A program made the translations under genes and the position numbers. 64,000 bases of DNA from Roseovarius atlanticus (GTDB lineage Bacteria; Pseudomonadota; Alphaproteobacteria; Rhodobacterales; Rhodobacteraceae): the NCBI RefSeq assembly GCF_001441615.1, contig NZ_LAXJ01000020.1, positions 117,908-181,907 of the forward strand, written 5' to 3'. Of this stretch, positions 26,064 through 33,234 are shown piece by piece. Each line of letters begins with the position of its first letter. Positions within the stretch are counted from its first letter, which is position 1. Under the pieces are notes generated by a model. The model was not told the DNA's origin. It made no database searches and was given only the letters and a program-made list of their open reading frames with translations.

Positions 26064-26479
26064 CAGATCGTCCCCTGGACCTTTGTATGCGCGAGCACCC
26101 TGTCCTCTCGTGGTATCAAGCTTCGCAGCGATTTGAGGCACTGATAATGCTGGCCTTCGATGACAGCCTCTGTCGCCTTGGTCAGGTTGGCCCTGCTATC
26201 CGAGTCGGTAAAGACCTGGCTCAGTTCCTCGATCCGCTTGAGCATCGGCATCCGGGAGTCCTCCGCATTATGATCGCCGGACAGAACAAGCTGCGCGGCA
26301 TAGCAGGCGCGACGTACCGGCGTGGTCGCCTCTTCCGGGTGAATGGCATCGCGCAGACGTAGAATGTTGGCGTTTGGTGTCATGATTGACAGGCGCGAGC
26401 GACGTTCGCCGTTCTCGATGACCGCACCATTGACCAGGACACGTTCCCTCGGGCTGAGTTTCAGGACAAGTCCGCTCAT
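26063..26479 (-). CDS. flbT: Flagellin synthesis regulator FlbT
   Basis: FlbT is a post-transcriptional regulator; in Caulobacter it acts on the flagellin mRNA leader to couple flagellin synthesis to hook completion. The 138-residue product starts with the family signature MSGLVLKLSPRERVLVNGAVIENGERRSRLSI. It continues with the helical VRRACYAAQLVLSGDHNAED and YQCLKSLRSLIPREDRVLA. It lies 1 bp after flaF and overlaps the DUF1217 gene. The flagellin leader contains a hairpin that is a plausible target. Confidence 0.93.
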   Translation of the reverse strand: MSGLVLKLSPRERVLVNGAVIENGERRSRLSIMTPNANILRLRDAIHPEEATTPVRRACYAAQLVLSGDHNAEDSRMPMLKRIEELSQVFTDSDSRANLTKATEAVIEGQHYQCLKSLRSLIPREDRVLAHTKVQGTI

Positions 26480-26480
26480 G

Positions 26481-26897
26481 TCACAGACACTCCTGGGCGG
26501 GCCGTGCAGAGGTCCGGCCGGTGTTGACGGCGTTCGGGCGGCGCAGACCCTTCATTACGGCGGTGTTGATTTCGACAAGGGGGGCGACGGAGGCCGTACG
26601 GCTGAGCACCTTGGCGCTGTGGATGCGCGTGAACTCAGAAAGATAAAGGATACGGGCCTGAATTTCCGGAGGCAGGGCGTTGGACTTGCTTACGACATCG
26701 CCCGCAAGCACGGTCCAGAGCCGGCGATTGTCGTAAATTGCGGCGGCCAGCGCCTTGAAGCCGCTGGGACCTCGATCCGCCGCGGCTTTCAGCCGGCTGG
26801 TGATACGCGCGAACGCATCATATTCGTTGTCGCGATCGGTACGTATCGGCTGGGCCTCGTCGCGATAGGCGTTTTGCGCTTTCAGCGTTGCGTTCAC
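26481..26897 (-). CDS. flaF: Flagellar biosynthesis regulator FlaF
   Basis: FlaF is an alphaproteobacterial flagellin regulator/chaperone that works opposite to FlbT. The 138-residue product shows the family pattern NAYRDEAQPIRTDRDNEYDAFARITSRLKAA near the N-terminus and ALPPEIQARILYLSEFTRIHSAKVL in the second half. It follows the flagellin gene by 85 bp in the same direction and precedes flbT by 1 bp. This flagellin-flaF-flbT order is typical of the group. Confidence 0.92.
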   Translation of the reverse strand: MNATLKAQNAYRDEAQPIRTDRDNEYDAFARITSRLKAAADRGPSGFKALAAAIYDNRRLWTVLAGDVVSKSNALPPEIQARILYLSEFTRIHSAKVLSRTASVAPLVEINTAVMKGLRRPNAVNTGRTSARPAQECL

Positions 26898-26947
26898 GGC
26901 TGTCTCCTTCGGGAGGTTTATGCATCAGACCTGTTCAGAGGATTGGA

Positions 26948-26972
26948 AGCGCCCCCCTTGCGAGAGGGCGCT
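26948..26972 (-). terminator. Hairpin at the end of the flagellin gene
   Basis: AGCGCCC (26948-26954) pairs with GGGCGCT (26966-26972) just after the flagellin stop. There is no good U-tract, so it may act as an attenuating or 3'-stabilising hairpin between abundant flagellin mRNA and flaF-flbT rather than a full terminator. Confidence 0.5.
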
Positions 26973-26982
26973 CCCTGCTGTG

Positions 26983-28287
26983 TTAACCCCGGAAGAGGCT
27001 AAGCAGCTGTTGCGGTGCGCTGTTGGCAATGGACAAAGCCTGGACGCCCAGCTGCTGCTGCACCTGAAGCGCCTGCAGACGCGCCGAGGCTTCTTCCATG
27101 TCGGCATCGACCAGCGACCCGATCCCGGATTTGAGCGAGTCCGTCAGGTTCAGGACGAACTCCGCCTGGGTTTCAATCCGACCCCGGACAGAGCCGAAAT
27201 CCGCCGCTGAGTCGATTGCTGTCTGGATCAGTCCTTCGATGTCTTCCAGTGCCGCATCGGCGCCTTCATCCGTTCTCACATCGATATCTGCCAGGTCTTC
27301 GAGGCCGCCGCCCAAGGTCACGTCCGTGGTCTCGATAGCGCTCAGAGTGAAGTCTTCGCCGGTCGTCTCAGAGCCTGTGAAGGTGATCGTGGCAGCGCCG
27401 CTGGCTGCGACGGTTACCGCTGCTGCGATGGTGGTGCCTTGCGGAATGTCACCAGCTTCGATGCTGCTTGCGACACGCGCGTTAAACGCATCGGCCAAGG
27501 CATTCGCCATGTCTTCTTGGGTGTCACCGTCACGTGCTACGTAAGACACATCGCGCGTCGAGTCGTCGAACGAACCAAGGTTGGCCGACCCGGAAATATT
27601 GATCTGAATGGCCGTGCCCGCCTCGACAGAGTCGATTGTCAAGGTCTCGGTCGGTGCTGTGCCTGCGCCGTCCAGATCGGCGCCAGCGGCTGCAGCGACG
27701 TTACCACTGACCGTGGTGGCGGAACCAGCGGCAATTATCGTGCCTGTGGTGTAGTCGGTGACTTCGGTGCCGAGGTCGTTCTTGCTGACGTCGATATAGC
27801 TGACGCCAACCGTGCCGTTCGAGGCGCGGTCCAGCGAACTGAGGATTTCGACAGTTCCGGTGCCGGCTTCGTTTTCACGGTTCGACAACAGGTTCAGACC
27901 ATTGAACTGGGCAGCACCCGAGACGGCCGAAATCTGATCGCGCAGAACGTCGATGTCTGCCTGGATCTTGGCACGATCGACGTTCGCCTCCTGGGCGTTC
28001 ACGATCTTGCCCTTGATGTCGGTCAGCAGGTCCGAGATTGTCTCAGCCGCGTTCTGGGCCACGGCAACCGTGGACTCGCCCAGCGCGAGGCTGTCCGAGA
28101 TCGATTGAAAACCCTTCACGTCTGCTTCCATCACTTTCGAGATGGCCCACACGGCCGAGTTGTCCTTGGCGGTCGCGACCGATTTGCCGGTCGAGATTTC
28201 CGCCTGAGTCGATGCCAGGTTCGAGTTGATCGAACGCAAGGTTTGCAGTGCAACCATTGCGCTGTTGTTCGTCAGAATGCTTGACAT
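26983..28287 (-). CDS. fliC: Flagellin
   Basis: This is the filament subunit, secreted through the export gate. The 434-residue protein has conserved D0/D1 ends. The N-terminal part runs SSILTNNSAMVALQTLRSINSNLASTQAEISTGKSV, and the C-terminal part ends LQALQVQQQLGVQALSIANSAPQQLLSLFRG, with the alphaproteobacterial type of termini. A Thr/Ala/Gly/Asp-rich variable region (about 150-330) forms the exposed domain. AAGGA lies seven bases before the ATG. It is the only flagellin gene in the window and is followed by flaF and flbT. Confidence 0.96.
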   Translation of the reverse strand: MSSILTNNSAMVALQTLRSINSNLASTQAEISTGKSVATAKDNSAVWAISKVMEADVKGFQSISDSLALGESTVAVAQNAAETISDLLTDIKGKIVNAQEANVDRAKIQADIDVLRDQISAVSGAAQFNGLNLLSNRENEAGTGTVEILSSLDRASNGTVGVSYIDVSKNDLGTEVTDYTTGTIIAAGSATTVSGNVAAAAGADLDGAGTAPTETLTIDSVEAGTAIQINISGSANLGSFDDSTRDVSYVARDGDTQEDMANALADAFNARVASSIEAGDIPQGTTIAAAVTVAASGAATITFTGSETTGEDFTLSAIETTDVTLGGGLEDLADIDVRTDEGADAALEDIEGLIQTAIDSAADFGSVRGRIETQAEFVLNLTDSLKSGIGSLVDADMEEASARLQALQVQQQLGVQALSIANSAPQQLLSLFRG

Positions 28288-28305
28288 AGCATAGTCCTTT
28301 AGCTG

Positions 28306-28321
28306 CGGCGCTTTTGCGCCG
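28306..28321 (-). promoter_or_regulatory. Flagellin mRNA leader hairpin
   Basis: A perfect 6-bp stem with a four-base A loop (CGGCGC-AAAA-GCGCCG on the reverse strand) lies 18 bp before the flagellin ATG and next to its Shine-Dalgarno AAGGA. In Caulobacter, FlbT acts on a structured flagellin leader, so this hairpin is a candidate FlbT-responsive element. The function is inferred. Confidence 0.5.
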
Positions 28322-28438
28322 TTACAGATTTACCGCCCTTGGGCGATGGTCTCGAAAGTCATTCTGACGTTTGCGATGCGCTTCGTCGGCATCGCGCCAT
28401 CCGCCCTGGGACGCAGCCCGAGAAATGCCGTCAAAGTG

Positions 28439-28453
28439 CTAAGAGAGTCCTAA
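28439..28453 (-). promoter_or_regulatory. CtrA-like dyad upstream of flagellin
   Basis: On the reverse strand TTAG-N7-TTAG (28453-28439) lies about 150 bp before the flagellin ATG. Both half-sites differ from TTAA at the last base, so this is the weakest of the CtrA-like dyads along with the one before fliK. Confidence 0.25.
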
Positions 28454-28512
28454 GGCCGATCCGGCTTATGATTGGCATTTAGGACAAATACGCAGCAAAC
28501 TTGGTGGACCGC

Positions 28513-28875
28513 TCACGCGCGTTTTTCCAGCTGGCGCGTGATCTGAGCGTCGATGGTTTTCTTCTGCCCGTCCTCGCCGTAGGTTTCCAGCGAGCGGCGG
28601 ACCTTGCGCACAGCGGCAAGCCTTGCCGAGGCCCGACGAATGCCTTGCAAGGCGCCGTCAAGCAACAATTGGTTACGAGACAGCTTGTCCTGGATGTTCG
28701 ATATTACGGCCGAATCCTCGGCATCGAGTTGACCCAGCAGGTCGATCAGCGCTTCTTTGCGCTCCAACAGGCGGGCCATCTCGTCCAGATTTCCGCTCAG
28801 AACCGCTTGCCGCTCCGCATCCAGAAGGACGTCCAATTCATCGACCAGCGCTTGCGCAGAGGAGTCGTCACTCAT
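28513..28875 (-). CDS. FlgN-like flagellar export chaperone
   Basis: This is a candidate FlgN-type chaperone for the hook-associated proteins FlgK and FlgL. The 120-residue product is acidic to basic along its length and wholly helical. The pattern VDELDVLLDAERQAVLSGNLDEMARLLERKEALIDLL is typical of the FlgN N-terminal helices. The C-terminal half contains helical NQLLLDGALQGIRRASARLAAVRK. It overlaps the rod-binding protein gene by 8 bp. Sequence conservation in this family is weak, so the name is not transferred. Confidence 0.78.
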   Translation of the reverse strand: MSDDSSAQALVDELDVLLDAERQAVLSGNLDEMARLLERKEALIDLLGQLDAEDSAVISNIQDKLSRNQLLLDGALQGIRRASARLAAVRKVRRSLETYGEDGQKKTIDAQITRQLEKRA

Positions 28876-29167
28876 TTCTTTTCTCCATCATTGATCTCAG
28901 GAAATGTTCGGACAGGCCGATTCCTCCGGCCTGGGCGATCTTGTCCGCAATCGCCTGGCGGTGAAACGAGGCAAACTGATCTTCGCCCTCGCCCCCGGAA
29001 AAGGAATTCACCTGCTCGCCGAAACCGGCGGCCTTGAGCATTTCGGCAAGAAACGTTGCCTCGAGCTTCTCGGCCGCCTTGCGCGCTGCGTCTAAAGACG
29101 AAGATGAAACAACACGTTTCGCAGGCGGCGTGCCCGGCGTAGGTTTGATGGGTAAATGATCGGTCAC
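28868..29167 (-). CDS. Rod-binding protein, FlgJ N-domain/CheL type
   Basis: A 99-residue protein matching the N-terminal rod-cap domain of FlgJ without any muramidase domain, as in the single-domain CheL-type proteins of alphaproteobacteria. The signature AAEKLEATFLAEMLKAAGFG and the following GGEGEDQFASFHRQAIADKIAQAGGIGLSEHF are diagnostic. It would cap the growing rod in the periplasm. A separate peptidoglycan hydrolase must supply the missing lytic activity; none is seen nearby. It is divergent from fliK. Confidence 0.88.
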   Translation of the reverse strand: MTDHLPIKPTPGTPPAKRVVSSSSLDAARKAAEKLEATFLAEMLKAAGFGEQVNSFSGGEGEDQFASFHRQAIADKIAQAGGIGLSEHFLRSMMEKRNE

Positions 29168-29215
29168 CAGAATCCCTCGAATGCTGCGAACTTTCCGGCA
29201 TTTGACACCAAAGCG

Positions 29216-29230
29216 GTAAAGAACTGGTAA
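29216..29230 (+). promoter_or_regulatory. CtrA-like dyad upstream of fliK
   Basis: GTAA-N7-GTAA (29216-29219 and 29227-29230) lies between the divergent rod-binding protein gene and fliK, 51 bp before the fliK ATG. Both half-sites deviate by one base, but the spacing to the start fits the other dyads. Confidence 0.3.
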
Positions 29231-29280
29231 TCACCCTCTGCGAAGTTCGATGAGCGAGGAAGAAATCCCGGAGCTCACGA

Positions 29281-31299
29281 ATGTTGCACATACACTCAAC
29301 CGAGACTGCCGCCACACCGCCAAAGGGCGGCACCCTGGTGAAAACCGATCTGGTATCGGAACGGGAGAGACCCAACGATAATTCCGGGCCGGCGAGCTTC
29401 GCTTCGATTTTCGCCGAGGGTCGGCCGCGCCACTCTCCGGACGTTGTTCCCGTAAGTCTCCAGCCAGAGGCGGATACTCCTGAAAATGTGCCGGACGACC
29501 CGGGTGAGCCGCCGCGTGACATCGCCGGAGATGACGCCGCAACCGAAAGTGACGAAGTAGACGACAGTGACGAAGCTGATTCCGTTGCGCGTGTCGCGCG
29601 CGACAGCAGTGCGCGCCCCGAAGCTCGGGTTATTCTTGCCCAGCCGGAAAAGGGTGAGGTCGCAAAGCAGGATATGCCACGTCGCGATGGCGGGCCGCCC
29701 ACGGCGAACGCGCGGTCGATTATCGCGGCACCCGGCGGCAAAGGGTCGGACCGTTCCGGTCCGCCTGACTCCGTACTTCAAGATACCAAGGCGGGGCTTA
29801 CGGCAGAGAGCGGCGACGTGTTGCAATACCCCGTGCCAAGTCGTGAAAGCACGCTCCAAAGGAACGTCTCCGAGCCTCCGACGCTGCTTTGGCCTGAGGA
29901 ACCGGGCCAGAACGGGACTGCAGGCCGTGCCGTCGTAGCGGGCGCGAAGGGCGCCGAGGCACCGAGCCTGGCGGCGCCGGGTGTTCTGGCAACCGCCCGC
30001 CAGACGACCGTTCCTGTGGGCGTGGCGCCGCAGGCCACAAAAAGCGCTGAAGGCGATCATCACATTTCTGCATTCAGTACGGCAGCGGTCTCCGGTGCGA
30101 TATCGCGGTCCGCGACCTCCCATTCCGCATCTCGGAACAGTGTCACAGTGGCCGAAGATGTCCGGTCGCGCACCGAAACCGGCACCGCACAGCCCGACGT
30201 GCGTGCCAAGAGTGAGGCGGTGATCCAGGGCCATGTCCGTTCAAGCCCGGAGGCTGCTGCGCCATCAAATTCGCAGAAGCAGCCGCGCGAAAACAACCAG
30301 ACTTTGCCGCAGGCGCCGGCGCCGGAAGCAGACTTCGCCGAACTGCCGCGGCCCGCCAGGCTGGGCAGCGAGCCGACGAGCGTAATCAAGCCCGCATCAC
30401 CATCGCCGGAGCGTTCCGCGCCGAGCACTGCGGTGGCGCAGCTTGCTGCCGAGCGCACCGCGCGTCCGTTTGCCAAACCCGCGCGCGCGAGTGCCGATGC
30501 GTCTGTCGTGCGCGACGCGGCTACATCCCGAATACAGACCGCTCAGGGCATCGCCCAGCCAGGCGGCTTACCGGCAGGTCAACAAGATATGCCGAAGCAA
30601 GAGGTGACGCTGTCGGAAACCAGGGTTCGGCCCGTTGCCGAACCGGAAGTGACGTCCACTTCAGCCAAGGGGCCGGCGTGGCAATCCAGCGGGCCCAAGA
30701 CGCAGGCAGCGGCCATGACCCCAACGCCAACCACGGCTACTCAAGTACCCGGCGCAAGTCGCCTTGGTGAGGATTGGTCGCGCGGGCTTGAGGTCGATGC
30801 CAGCCGAACGACTGCATCCGGCGCCTTGACCAGCCAAGTCGAGACAAGTGCGCCGCTGCGTCCCAATGCCCCCATGTCAGCGCTGTCACCAGAGCTGCCG
30901 CGCCATGTCGCGGAGCAACTTGCCAGCGGGTTCCGCAGCGGCACTGACAAAAGTGTCGAGATCCGGTTGAACCCGGCCGAGCTTGGGCGTGTGCGAATCA
31001 ATTTGCAAACCAACGACACCGGCGTGGTCGTGGTCGTGCTGGCCGATAGGCCCGAAACCTTGGACCTGATGCGCAGACATACCGATATTCTCGCGCAAGA
31101 GTTCCAGCAGATCGGCTATGGCGCGGCCGAATTCTCGTTTGGTCAAGGCAGTGACGCTAGGTCGGGTCAGGGCAGCAACGAGGATCGTGAGTCGCATCGC
31201 CGCGAAGGCGCGGTGCTCGAAGCCAACACGAGAGAGGCTGCCGAACCAGGCAACACGAGGGCGCAGATCGCGCTTGACCGTGTCGACATTCGTCTTTGA
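29281..31299 (+). CDS. fliK: Flagellar hook-length control protein FliK
   Basis: FliK is the secreted ruler that measures hook length and triggers the FlhB switch. The 672-residue protein has a long, disordered, Pro/Ala/Ser/Glu-rich ruler region (about 1-520). A compact C-terminal Flg_hook domain follows (about 530-620), with SGTDKSVEIRLNPAELGRVRINLQTNDTGVVVVVLADRPETLDLMRRH. Only this domain is conserved in the family. The length is on the long side, which could mean a long hook. flgD follows 20 bp downstream. Confidence 0.92.
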   Translation: MLHIHSTETAATPPKGGTLVKTDLVSERERPNDNSGPASFASIFAEGRPRHSPDVVPVSLQPEADTPENVPDDPGEPPRDIAGDDAATESDEVDDSDEADSVARVARDSSARPEARVILAQPEKGEVAKQDMPRRDGGPPTANARSIIAAPGGKGSDRSGPPDSVLQDTKAGLTAESGDVLQYPVPSRESTLQRNVSEPPTLLWPEEPGQNGTAGRAVVAGAKGAEAPSLAAPGVLATARQTTVPVGVAPQATKSAEGDHHISAFSTAAVSGAISRSATSHSASRNSVTVAEDVRSRTETGTAQPDVRAKSEAVIQGHVRSSPEAAAPSNSQKQPRENNQTLPQAPAPEADFAELPRPARLGSEPTSVIKPASPSPERSAPSTAVAQLAAERTARPFAKPARASADASVVRDAATSRIQTAQGIAQPGGLPAGQQDMPKQEVTLSETRVRPVAEPEVTSTSAKGPAWQSSGPKTQAAAMTPTPTTATQVPGASRLGEDWSRGLEVDASRTTASGALTSQVETSAPLRPNAPMSALSPELPRHVAEQLASGFRSGTDKSVEIRLNPAELGRVRINLQTNDTGVVVVVLADRPETLDLMRRHTDILAQEFQQIGYGAAEFSFGQGSDARSGQGSNEDRESHRREGAVLEANTREAAEPGNTRAQIALDRVDIRL

Positions 31300-31319
31300 T
31301 CAATCTGAAGGACATTCTC

Positions 31320-31991
31320 ATGGATATCTCCACACTTTCCGCAACCGCTGCCGGAACCGGCTCTCGCGGGTCCGCATCCTCTGCAGGAGAGTCATCCGTA
31401 CTGAGTTCGGATTTCGAGACCTTCATCCGAATGCTGACGGTTCAAATGGAAAATCAGGATCCGCTCAACCCGATGGAGTCGACGGAATTTGCGACGCAGT
31501 TGGCCACGTTCTCGAGCGTGGAACAGCAGGTCAAGACAAACGATCTTTTGTCGGCCCTTGGCGCGCAGATGGGCCTGATGGGCGTGTCGCAATTGTCAGG
31601 CTGGATTGGCATGGAAGGTCGCGCGATCGCGCCGGTCGTTTTCGATGGCGCTCCGGTGGCCCTGACGGTCTCTGGCGACACCATTGCCGACCGGCATGAA
31701 CTGGTCGTGCGAGATAGCGCGGGCACCGAGGTACAGCGTCTGGAAGTTTCCGGCGATCGCGAAGAAATCGCGTGGCTGGGCACCGATCGGGACGGCAACC
31801 TTCTGCCCTCGGGAACGTACGATATCAGTGTCGAGTCTTACTCTGGCGACGAAATTGTCGGCTCGACGCCGGCACAGGTCCATGGTCGCATCATCGAAGC
31901 CAGGACGGAGGCAGGCCAAACTGTTCTGGTCATGGAAAGCGGCCAGGAAGTGCCGGCATCGGCTCTACTTGGCCTTCGATTGCCGCGATAA
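31320..31991 (+). CDS. flgD: Flagellar hook capping protein FlgD
   Basis: FlgD caps the growing hook and is needed for FlgE polymerisation. The 223-residue protein has the conserved N-terminal block FETFIRMLTVQMENQDPLNPMESTEFATQLATFSSVEQQVKTND. Tudor-like and Ig-like domains follow (VSGDTIADRHELVVRDSAGTEVQRLEVSG, and FlgD-type WLGTDRDGNLLPSGTYDI). The ATG at 31320, with GAAGGA seven bases upstream, is preferred over the in-frame ATG at 31296, which overlaps fliK. It ends the flagellar part of the window. Confidence 0.94.
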   Translation: MDISTLSATAAGTGSRGSASSAGESSVLSSDFETFIRMLTVQMENQDPLNPMESTEFATQLATFSSVEQQVKTNDLLSALGAQMGLMGVSQLSGWIGMEGRAIAPVVFDGAPVALTVSGDTIADRHELVVRDSAGTEVQRLEVSGDREEIAWLGTDRDGNLLPSGTYDISVESYSGDEIVGSTPAQVHGRIIEARTEAGQTVLVMESGQEVPASALLGLRLPR

Positions 31992-32144
31992 GATGAAAAA
32001 TTTGGCGGATCGGCAACAGCTGGACGCGAAAGGCCAGATTCTTCCGGAACTGTTCGGAATGGGTTTTATTTCGGCCGGTTTTATGGGATAAGCCCGGTGA
32101 ACAGGTGCTTCGGCATCGTGCAACCAAATGACATGGAGTCTGTC

Positions 32145-32375
32145 ATGAAGAAACTTACGACACTTATCGCAGCTAGCGCTGTCGTTGCAGCTTCGGTTGC
32201 GCCGGCCGTTGCAGAAGAAGCGACCACGACCAACGATCCCTTCGTTTCGACGCAATCGCTCGAAACCATGCAAATCGGGGGCGTGACCTACGTTGTTGTC
32301 GGTGTTGTCGCCGCGGGCCTTATCGTGGCACTGGCCGACGGCTCTTCCACGACGACGAGCCTGGTGACGAATTAA
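32145..32375 (+). CDS. Small secreted YjbE-like protein
   Basis: A 76-residue product with a clear signal peptide (MKKLTTLIAASAVVAASVAPAVA, cut near 23), a hydrophobic Gly/Val segment (about 42-62), and a Ser/Thr-rich tail (DGSSTTTSLVTN). This layout resembles E. coli YjbE, the small secreted first product of the yjbEFGH exopolysaccharide operon. The adjacent convergent yjbF and yjbH homologues support the parallel. The ATG at 32145 has GGAG six bases upstream. The gene has its own strong terminator. The link to YjbE is by pattern and context. Confidence 0.7.
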   Translation: MKKLTTLIAASAVVAASVAPAVAEEATTTNDPFVSTQSLETMQIGGVTYVVVGVVAAGLIVALADGSSTTTSLVTN

Positions 32376-32403
32376 TTCGTCCAACCGTTTAGGTATCTTC
32401 GAG

Positions 32404-32432
32404 CGGGCCTTTCGAGGCCCGTTTTTCTTTTT
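32404..32432 (+). terminator. Rho-independent terminator after the YjbE-like gene
   Basis: A perfect 7-bp stem CGGGCCT/AGGCCCG (32404-32410, 32415-32421) with a TTCG tetraloop is followed by TTTTTCTTTTT. This is a textbook intrinsic terminator 29 bp after the stop codon. Confidence 0.93.
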
Positions 32433-32538
32433 CCCGGTCTGAATTTCGATAACATGAATCGGCACCGCATCAAGCGCCCCGGGCAACTGATGCCAGGTTC
32501 ACGTTGCGGGCGCGCCTAAGCGTTTCGAAACACCGCGC

Positions 32539-33234
32539 TCAGCGCAGGTGGCTCAGCGTGAAATATCCCAGACCTTCGCCAAGCCAGGTGCGAGCCTCGA
32601 CAATTCTGCCTGAATCGCTGACCAGGTAGTAATTGTTGAACGTGCCCGTGTCCGTCTTGCAAAAAACGTCGATACGCGTCACCGCAAGCCTCAGCGCGCC
32701 GCCCTCGTAGGTCTGGCGTCCATCCGGGGTGAACGCGCAGTAGGCTTCGGTTTCCTCAATCTGGTTCTCGCCGTCCAGATGCCGCAAAACCTGCCGTTCA
32801 ATGCCGTCCTGGCGACGCGAGAGCATCCCCAGCAAGCCGTTGACGCTTGACGACATGAGGTCTGTGCCCAGCCCGCGCGTCGAGGTGATGACACCGCCGC
32901 GCGTCGAAACGCTGCGCCGCTCGGACGTCCCCCAGGCCGACCAGGTCCTGTAGGGGCCGTTCGTTTCAATGACGCGCAACACGGCGACGCTGCCGGTTCC
33001 TTCGATCTGCATTAGCGCGAAGGGACCATCGCTGGAACTCAACGCGCGACGTATCTCGCGCTGGACAACGCTGTCGGGAATTTCCTTTTTCGCCGGGCCC
33101 TGGGCGCGGCGCGAGTCGATCAGGGTCTTGCCGACGGACAGAACCGAAACGCCCTGCCGGGTGTTGGTACAGCCCGCCATAGACAGCGCAGTCAATACCC
33201 CGACTGCGAGAAGTAGCGTCTTGCTCGGCGTCAT
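32539..33234 (-). CDS. yjbF: YjbF-family lipoprotein
   Basis: A 231-residue lipoprotein of the YjbF/GfcB family, linked to exopolysaccharide or group 4 capsule production. The signal peptide ends in the lipobox SMAGC (Cys about residue 22). The body carries family-like segments such as EGTGSVAVLRVIETNGPYRTWSAWGTSERRSVSTRGGVITSTRGLG. The frame is open far upstream, but the ATG at 33234 gives the lipobox and overlaps the yjbH stop (ATGA), with GGAG just before it. Confidence 0.85.
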   Translation of the reverse strand: MTPSKTLLLAVGVLTALSMAGCTNTRQGVSVLSVGKTLIDSRRAQGPAKKEIPDSVVQREIRRALSSSDGPFALMQIEGTGSVAVLRVIETNGPYRTWSAWGTSERRSVSTRGGVITSTRGLGTDLMSSSVNGLLGMLSRRQDGIERQVLRHLDGENQIEETEAYCAFTPDGRQTYEGGALRLAVTRIDVFCKTDTGTFNNYYLVSDSGRIVEARTWLGEGLGYFTLSHLR

